Source: Shewanella sp. Arc9-LZ (lineage in GTDB: Bacteria; Pseudomonadota; Gammaproteobacteria; Enterobacterales; Shewanellaceae). Taken from it: DNA of 64,000 bases. Below the pieces are notes generated by a model. It saw only the letters and a list, made by a program, of their open reading frames with translations, did not search any database and had not been told where the DNA came from. The stretch is taken from contig NZ_CP048031.1 of assembly GCF_010092445.1 (NCBI RefSeq), positions 1,178,001-1,242,000 on the forward strand, read 5' to 3'. Positions 58,392-64,000 of this stretch are shown in pieces. The translations under genes were made by a program, and so were the position numbers. Each line of letters starts with the position of its first letter. The stretch's first letter is position 1.

Positions 58392-60428
58392 TTAAACATG
58401 CATTATTTTCGCGGTATTGCAGGCAATATATTTTTCTTCAAATTCTTCTATGGGTAATGGCTGGCTGAAGTAAAAACCTTGACCGATTTCACATTGATTT
58501 TCTTTTAACCATTCAAGTTGTTGAATGTTTTCAATACCTTCAGCAACAATGGTCAAATCAAGCTGGCGCCCGAGCATTAAAATAGTTGACGCAATTGCGC
58601 TATCTTCTGGAAGATCGCTAACAAATGCACGGTCAATTTTCATTGTGGTAATCGGCAAATGACGTAGATATGATAATGAAGAATATCCTGTGCCAAAATC
58701 ATCGACCGCAATACCAAAACCCGCTGATTTGAGTTGTTCTAATTTGGTAATTGCTTGTTCAACATCATTCATCAGTGACGTTTCTGTAATTTCTATTTCA
58801 AGTAATTCCGGACGTATTTGATAACGGATCGCCAGTTGCTTAATATCAGGTACTAAACTGGCATCTGCAAATTGTTGCGAGGCCACATTCACAGCAATAG
58901 GGATAGCATAATTATATTTACGTTGCCATTCCCTGATGACTTTACAGCTTTGCTCGATAACCCAACGTCCAATAGGGATGATAATACCGGTTTCTTCGGC
59001 TACAGGGATAAATGACATAGGACTTATTAATCGGCCGTCTTTTTGCCAGCGAATAAGAGCTTCACATCCGACGACTTTATTGGTATTTAAGTCAAATTTA
59101 GGTTGAAAATATAATAAAAACTCGTTGTTTTTCAAAGCATCGTGTAACGAGGCTTCTGTACGTAATCTCACTGCAGCACGTTCGGTCATTTGTTGTTTAA
59201 AGAACGACCATTGATTAGAACCAGCGGCTTTAGCGCTGTACATGGCAATATCTGCATGACGAATTAAATCCTCTGCGGTGTTACCATCTTCGGGATATAT
59301 CGATATACCGATAGACGCCGCTGGGTGAATAGCATGTTCGTTTAGCTGAATTGGAGTATTTAATTGGATCAGCAACTTATCAACAAAATCAGCTGCTTGT
59401 GATGGGGTTTGAATTTCATCGGCTAAAATTACAAATTCATCGCCGCCTAAGCGCGCTACGCTACCTCGATCACCTACCACTCTTTCTAAAATACGTGCGA
59501 TTCGGGCGAGGAATTGATCTCCTAATGCATGACCTAAAGAGTCATTGACGTTTTTAAAACGATCTAAGTCTATAAAAAGTAGTGCAAAATTTCGCTTATG
59601 AACACGTGAACGTTGAATTGTCACATTGAGTGTTTCTAACAATAAGGTTCGATTCGGTAGCCCTGTTAATGGGTCACGTGTCGCCATTTTTCGCAGTTTA
59701 TTTTGAGTTTGGCTGAATTGTAATAAGATTTGATTAAATTTACTGGTCACTAGGCCTAATTCATCATCTTTATGGGCTTGAGACATCGGCAACAAGTTTT
59801 CATCAGGATAGTCTGGATCAATTTTATCAATAGCTTCACTAATACGTGCGATGGGTTGTGTTAAAAAACGATGAAACACCACTGTTAATACTAAAGTGAG
59901 CAATAGTGCGCGAGCCAATGTCGCTATTAGCCCAAGTTGTAGCTGACTGAAGAGTTTAGTCGTCAGTTTTTGGGTGTCGTAAAAAATGGTCAATGTGCCA
60001 ATGAGTTGCTGTTGTTTGTTGCCTTCAAAGTAGAACGGACGATACAGCGAACGGGAAATTTCTTTCAAATTACCAAAAAGACGATTACTTAACGATATGT
60101 AGTTATTGGAAAACTCATCAGATTCATTGGCCACAGATACAAATAGCGAACCATCATCAAGCTCAATGACCGCTGAACCGACGTTATCTACTTTGATGAT
60201 GCCTTCGAGTGTTTGACTAGCAAGTTTGTCATCTAACGACCATACCGCATTCGTAGTGGTTTGCTCGACGGAATTGAGTAGTTCTTGCTGTGCTGCTGTA
60301 AGCTGTTGTTTAGTCGTTATAACAACTAACGCAATTTCTACGATAAAGATGGCAATTGCAAAAAACAAAGCAGTAAATACCACTAAGTTAGTTTGTTTCC
60401 ATGTAAGAGACTTAAAACGGGCAGTCAT
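58392..60428 (-). CDS. membrane GGDEF-EAL cyclic-di-GMP protein
   Basis: Bifunctional c-di-GMP turnover protein of 678 aa. The first membrane helix is near residues 15-38, followed by a periplasmic sensor of about 125 aa and a second helix near 163-188. A HAMP-like linker (RFLTQPIARISEAIDKI) leads to the GGDEF domain (LGGDEF at 327-332) and the EAL domain (CEALIRW, EAL at 456-458). The diguanylate cyclase active site is intact, but the usual inhibitory RxxD site is not seen (S323 where Asp is expected). The EAL catalytic set looks complete: NVASQQF, EITET, DDFGTGYSSLSYL, KIDRAFV and VAEGIE. It lies between rpsO and pnp on the opposite strand. Confidence 0.93.
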   Translation of the reverse strand: MTARFKSLTWKQTNLVVFTALFFAIAIFIVEIALVVITTKQQLTAAQQELLNSVEQTTTNAVWSLDDKLASQTLEGIIKVDNVGSAVIELDDGSLFVSVANESDEFSNNYISLSNRLFGNLKEISRSLYRPFYFEGNKQQQLIGTLTIFYDTQKLTTKLFSQLQLGLIATLARALLLTLVLTVVFHRFLTQPIARISEAIDKIDPDYPDENLLPMSQAHKDDELGLVTSKFNQILLQFSQTQNKLRKMATRDPLTGLPNRTLLLETLNVTIQRSRVHKRNFALLFIDLDRFKNVNDSLGHALGDQFLARIARILERVVGDRGSVARLGGDEFVILADEIQTPSQAADFVDKLLIQLNTPIQLNEHAIHPAASIGISIYPEDGNTAEDLIRHADIAMYSAKAAGSNQWSFFKQQMTERAAVRLRTEASLHDALKNNEFLLYFQPKFDLNTNKVVGCEALIRWQKDGRLISPMSFIPVAEETGIIIPIGRWVIEQSCKVIREWQRKYNYAIPIAVNVASQQFADASLVPDIKQLAIRYQIRPELLEIEITETSLMNDVEQAITKLEQLKSAGFGIAVDDFGTGYSSLSYLRHLPITTMKIDRAFVSDLPEDSAIASTILMLGRQLDLTIVAEGIENIQQLEWLKENQCEIGQGFYFSQPLPIEEFEEKYIACNTAKIMHV

Positions 60429-60826
60429 GTATTATTCCATGTCATATAAGTGACTAATTCTACGTTGGTTTTAGCATTTTAAAATGCTAAAGTTACTCAT
60501 GATTTATAGGTTCTATTAAATCAATCTTAACGTGGCTAATTAATTAGTTAACCCTTACAAAAATTGACACTATTAGCTACAACTTTAGTCAAATTCATCT
60601 GTCTTGTCATCAATAATCAAATCAAATAGCAAACCTCAGGTCACTTAATCGTAAAGTTTTTTGCTTAATAACGTCTAAATCATTTGTTAATACGATGATC
60701 TCATGTAGGAAAATGATTATTTTAAAGATTTTCACATTCTGTAACTCGCGTCTATTTAACTATTCGGTCTAATTGAAGTATACTTGTGCGCGTAATTAAA
60801 GGTCATTAAATTAAGGAATGGGTCAC
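60429..60826. other. divergent region between GGDEF-EAL gene and pnp
   Basis: About 400 bp, AT-rich, with no gene. It must contain the promoters of both genes, plus a 22-bp palindrome. Confidence 0.6.
60470..60491. promoter_or_regulatory. perfect 22-bp palindrome
   Basis: TTTAGCATTTT joined to AAAATGCTAAA with no spacer, 42 bp upstream of the reverse-strand GGDEF-EAL start. It may be an operator, or a hairpin in that mRNA leader. Confidence 0.6.
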
Positions 60827-62923
60827 GTGAATCCAATTGTAAAGAGTTTTGAGTATGGTCAACATACAGTCACCTTAGAAACAGGTGTTATTGCACGTCA
60901 AGCTGATGCTGCAGTTTTAGCAAGCATGGGCGATACCACAGTATTAGTTACTGTAGTTGGTAAAAAAGTAGCGGATTTAAGCCGTGACTTCTTCCCGCTA
61001 ACTGTTAACTATCAAGAAAAAACCTATGCTGCAGGTAAAATTCCTGGTGGTTTCTTCAAGCGTGAAGGCCGTCCATCAGAAGATGAAACTCTGATTGCGC
61101 GTCTAATTGACCGTCCTATTCGTCCTTTATTCCCTAACGGTTTTAAAAACGAAGTTCAAGTTATCATCACTGTGGTTTCTGTTGATCCACAAATCGAGCC
61201 AGATATTGTTTCGATGATTGGTACCTCAGCAGCGTTAGCTATTTCTGGTATTCCTTTCAGTGGCCCACTAGGTGCTGCGCGTGTTGGTTATATCAACGAT
61301 GAATATGTACTTAACCCAACAGTTGATCAGCTTGCAACAAGTTCACTAAACCTAGTGGTTGCGGGTACTAAAGCTGCTGTACTTATGGTTGAATCTGAAG
61401 CTAAAGCGCTTGCAGAAGAAATCATGTTAGGTGCGGTAACTTACGGACATGATCAACAACAAGTTGTTGTTGATGCTATTGCCGAGTTCAAGGCTGAAGC
61501 TGGCAAACCAACATGGGATTGGATTGCACCAGTTCAAGATCAAGTGTTAGTTGCTAAAATCAAAGATCTTGCAGAAGCTGGCATGACAGAAGCTTACCAA
61601 ATTGAAGTTAAACAAGACCGCTATGTACAAGTCGGTATTGTTAAATCTACTGCTAAAGCTGCACTAGTTGCAGAGAATCCAGATGTTGATACTCGTGAAG
61701 TAGACAACTTACTCGGTAGTTTAGAGAAAAGCGTTGTTCGCGGCCGTATTATCAGTGGTAAGCCTCGTATCGATGGTCGTGAACCAGATATGATCCGCGC
61801 GTTAAGTGTTTTAGCGGGTGTACTTCCACGTACTCACGGTAGTTCATTATTTACACGTGGTGAAACTCAAGCATTAGTAACCTGTACTTTAGGTACTGAA
61901 CGTGATGCGCAGAAGATTGATAGCATCATGGGCGAACGTACTAATCGCTTTATGCTTCATTATAACTTCCCTCCGTATTCTGTTGGTGAAACAGGTATGG
62001 TTGGCTCACCTAAGCGCCGCGAAATCGGTCATGGTAAGTTAGCATGGCGTGGTATGAATGCCGTGATGCCTTCAGCTGAAGAATTCCCGTACAGCATTCG
62101 TGTTGTATCTGAAATTACTGAATCTAACGGTTCAAGCTCAATGGCTTCAGTATGTGGTACTTCATTAGCATTGATGGATGCAGGTGTACCAATCAAGACT
62201 TCTGTTGCGGGTATTGCAATGGGTCTAGTTAAAGAAGGCGACGATTTCGTTGTGCTTTCTGACATCTTAGGCGATGAAGATCACTTAGGCGATATGGACT
62301 TTAAAGTAGCCGGTACTCGTGATGGTATTACTGCATTGCAGATGGATATCAAAATCGAAGGTATCACTAAAGAAATCATGGATATCGCACTGCAACAGGC
62401 TTATGGTGCTCGTGTTCATATTCTAAACGTTATGGATCAAGCTATTGGTTCACATCGTGACGATATTTCTGCCCATGCTCCACGAATCACTACCATCAAG
62501 ATTAACCCTGAGAAGATCCGTGACGTTATTGGTAAAGGCGGTGCGGTAATTCGTGCGCTTACCGAAGAAACGGGTACTACGATTGAGCTTGATGATAATG
62601 GTACTGTGAAGATTGCCTCTTCAAACGGTGAAGCGACTAAAGAAGCAATCCGTCGTATTGAAGAAATCACTGCAGAAGTTGAAGTGGGCCGTATCTACAA
62701 CGGTAAAGTTATTCGTATCGTTGATTTTGGTGCGTTCGTTAACATTCTTCCTGGTAAAGACGGTTTAGTTCACATCTCGCAAATTAGCGATGAGCGTGTT
62801 GCTAACGTGTCAGACCATTTAGAGATGAACCAAGAAGTTGCTGTTAAAGTAATGGAAGTGGATCGTCAAGGTCGTGTAAGACTATCAATTAAAGAAGCTC
62901 AAGCGAAAGAAACTGCTGAGTAA
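60827..62923 (+). CDS. pnp: polyribonucleotide nucleotidyltransferase
   Basis: Phosphorolytic 3'-5' exoribonuclease and degradosome component, 698 aa. It has two RNase PH domains (from [20 protein letters not shown] and from [19 protein letters not shown]), then a KH domain ([20 protein letters not shown]) and an S1 domain ([20 protein letters not shown]). I chose GTG at 60827, 9 nt after AAGGA, over the ATG at 60818, which abuts that site. The C-terminus ends soon after the S1 domain. It carries its own upstream region, not an rpsO linkage. Confidence 0.98.
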   Translation: MNPIVKSFEYGQHTVTLETGVIARQADAAVLASMGDTTVLVTVVGKKVADLSRDFFPLTVNYQEKTYAAGKIPGGFFKREGRPSEDETLIARLIDRPIRPLFPNGFKNEVQVIITVVSVDPQIEPDIVSMIGTSAALAISGIPFSGPLGAARVGYINDEYVLNPTVDQLATSSLNLVVAGTKAAVLMVESEAKALAEEIMLGAVTYGHDQQQVVVDAIAEFKAEAGKPTWDWIAPVQDQVLVAKIKDLAEAGMTEAYQIEVKQDRYVQVGIVKSTAKAALVAENPDVDTREVDNLLGSLEKSVVRGRIISGKPRIDGREPDMIRALSVLAGVLPRTHGSSLFTRGETQALVTCTLGTERDAQKIDSIMGERTNRFMLHYNFPPYSVGETGMVGSPKRREIGHGKLAWRGMNAVMPSAEEFPYSIRVVSEITESNGSSSMASVCGTSLALMDAGVPIKTSVAGIAMGLVKEGDDFVVLSDILGDEDHLGDMDFKVAGTRDGITALQMDIKIEGITKEIMDIALQQAYGARVHILNVMDQAIGSHRDDISAHAPRITTIKINPEKIRDVIGKGGAVIRALTEETGTTIELDDNGTVKIASSNGEATKEAIRRIEEITAEVEVGRIYNGKVIRIVDFGAFVNILPGKDGLVHISQISDERVANVSDHLEMNQEVAVKVMEVDRQGRVRLSIKEAQAKETAE

Positions 62924-62947
62924 TGTAATTTAAAGGCTTAACGACAC

Positions 62948-62977
62948 AAAAGGAGATCATTTGATCTCCTTTTTTTT
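62948..62977 (+). terminator. Rho-independent terminator after pnp
   Basis: AAAAGGAGATCA, TTT loop, GATCTCCTTTTTTTT. Confidence 0.93.
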
Positions 62978-63070
62978 ATCTATAAAAAAATAATCTGTAA
63001 TGTGCATGGCTCTTAGATTGCCAGATTGCTATGATATTGAATATTAATAGAACCTGATAAGGTAAAGCGG

Positions 63071-63982
63071 ATGGAATGTAAACTACGCACCACAATCGTT
63101 GCCGTTGTTGTCGGTGCAAGTATGTTGTTGTCAGGGTGTGCTGCAACGTTAGGTTCAAATGATAATATTGCAGGGCAGATGATTGTCGCGCCGGTTATGC
63201 CTGATTATAAATTAGAAGTGACACTCGCAAAGCTAAATGAAATTTTAGCTACCATGGAGTTAACTGACGAACAACGTGCACGTTTTCATTACGATCGAGG
63301 GGTCATTTATGACAGTGTCGGATTACGTCTACTTGGCAGAATCGATTTTCATCAAGCATTAAAATTACAACCTGATCTAGCCGATGCATATAACTTTCTT
63401 GGTATTTATTACACTCAAGAAGGCGAGTTTGATAGTGCTTATGAAGCATTTGATGGTGTACTCGAACTGTCACCAAACTATGACTATGCCTTTTTAAATC
63501 GTGGTATTGCATTATATTATGGCGAACGTTACGAATTAGCCGTTGATGATATGAAAGCATTCTATGATCGTGACCCAAGTGACGGTTATCGAGCTTTATG
63601 GTTGTATTTGATGTCTTCCTCAATCGATAGTAAGCCTGCTTTGGCAGACCTTGCGATACAGCGTCAGCAGTTAAAGGATAAAGACTGGTCTAGTGTGTTA
63701 GTCGATTTTTACTTAGGTAAGATAAATCAAGAACAAGTATTTGCTGCCGCAAAAGAAGGTTTGTCTCAGCCTAAAGAATATGCAGAACGTTTATGTGAAG
63801 CCTATTTTTACTTAGCGAAACATGCTGCTGAAAATGGTCAATATCAGCAAGCGGCTAATTTCTATCGTTTAACGTTAGCCACCAATATTTATGATTTTGT
63901 TGAGCATCGTTATGCGAGAATTGAATTAGCCAGAATGAAAAATATGATTCAACAATCTAACGAATTGTCATCTAAGAGCTAA
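63071..63982 (+). CDS. nlpI: lipoprotein NlpI (TPR adaptor)
   Basis: Outer-membrane-anchored TPR protein of 303 aa that scaffolds peptidoglycan endopeptidase control through Prc in E. coli. The signal is ASMLLSGC with Cys23 lipidated. TPR-like helices include ARFHYDRGVIYDSVGL, ADAYNFLGIYYTQEGEFDSAYEAFDGVLELSPNYDYAFLNRGIALYYGERYELA, and a second group near residues 235-285. It follows pnp as in E. coli, but with its own gap and terminator between. Complete, with its stop 18 bases before the window end. Confidence 0.94.
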   Translation: MECKLRTTIVAVVVGASMLLSGCAATLGSNDNIAGQMIVAPVMPDYKLEVTLAKLNEILATMELTDEQRARFHYDRGVIYDSVGLRLLGRIDFHQALKLQPDLADAYNFLGIYYTQEGEFDSAYEAFDGVLELSPNYDYAFLNRGIALYYGERYELAVDDMKAFYDRDPSDGYRALWLYLMSSSIDSKPALADLAIQRQQLKDKDWSSVLVDFYLGKINQEQVFAAAKEGLSQPKEYAERLCEAYFYLAKHAAENGQYQQAANFYRLTLATNIYDFVEHRYARIELARMKNMIQQSNELSSKS

Positions 63983-64000
63983 AAAACACTTTGCCTAGCC

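Overview
The window is a stretch of gammaproteobacterial core chromosome. Gene content and protein sequences point to Shewanella (Alteromonadales), probably a lower-GC marine species. The evidence is a complete Na+-translocating NADH:quinone oxidoreductase operon with its ApbE and NqrM maturation genes, a CRY-DASH photolyase, a TonB-dependent receptor, a BfrA/BfrB-type bacterioferritin pair, a second SecDF pair, and the rimP-nusA-infB-rbfA-truB-rpsO block with a GGDEF-EAL gene lying between rpsO and pnp. The genus is inferred from remembered family sequences and gene order, not from a search. I see no insertion sequence, prophage, integron or CRISPR array.

Layout. 1-8 kb: CorA/ZntB-like transporter, AlkB-like dioxygenase, a repeat-bearing intergenic region, CRY-DASH, BolA, an orphan TRAP-type binding lipoprotein behind a likely CRP site, luxS, and a TonB-dependent receptor. 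8.4-15.7 kb: nqrABCDEF, apbE and nqrM, encoding the sodium-pumping respiratory complex, its flavin transferase and its iron-cysteine maturation factor. 15.8-18.1 kb: Fur box and FNR/CRP-like box, two complementary bacterioferritins, then LexA-controlled dinB. 18.2-26.8 kb: pepD, an M17 aminopeptidase, an unusual 0.45-kb transcript unit with a 31-codon ORF, a purine permease with a structured leader and a perfect FNR-type box, proBA, and a small membrane protein. 27-34.4 kb: heat-shock dnaK-dnaJ with sigma32 promoters, a DEAD-box helicase, an M48 lipoprotein protease, fklB and dapB. 34.5-43.7 kb: carAB, greA, an unknown exported protein, and secD2-secF2. 43.7-57.3 kb: yhbY (reverse), rlmE-ftsH-folP-glmM, tpiA-secG, tRNA-Leu(GAG), initiator tRNA-Met, rimP-nusA-infB-rbfA-truB and rpsO. 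57.3-64 kb: a 1.1-kb non-coding gap with a heptamer repeat, a GGDEF-EAL gene (reverse), pnp and nlpI.

Most of the window is housekeeping: respiration, protein folding and turnover, RNA processing and translation initiation, and amino-acid and pyrimidine synthesis. The less ordinary parts are the intergenic regions. The best candidate for something undescribed is 21.58-22.35 kb. It holds a promoter, a leader rich in GGA motifs, a 31-aa ORF, a strongly folded 3' part and a terminator, followed by a separate promoter overlapped by a perfect TTGAT-N4-ATCAA box and a 57-nt closed RNA fold ahead of a purine permease. Start codons were chosen from ribosome-binding-site spacing and remembered homologue N-termini. 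All regulatory sites were read by eye.
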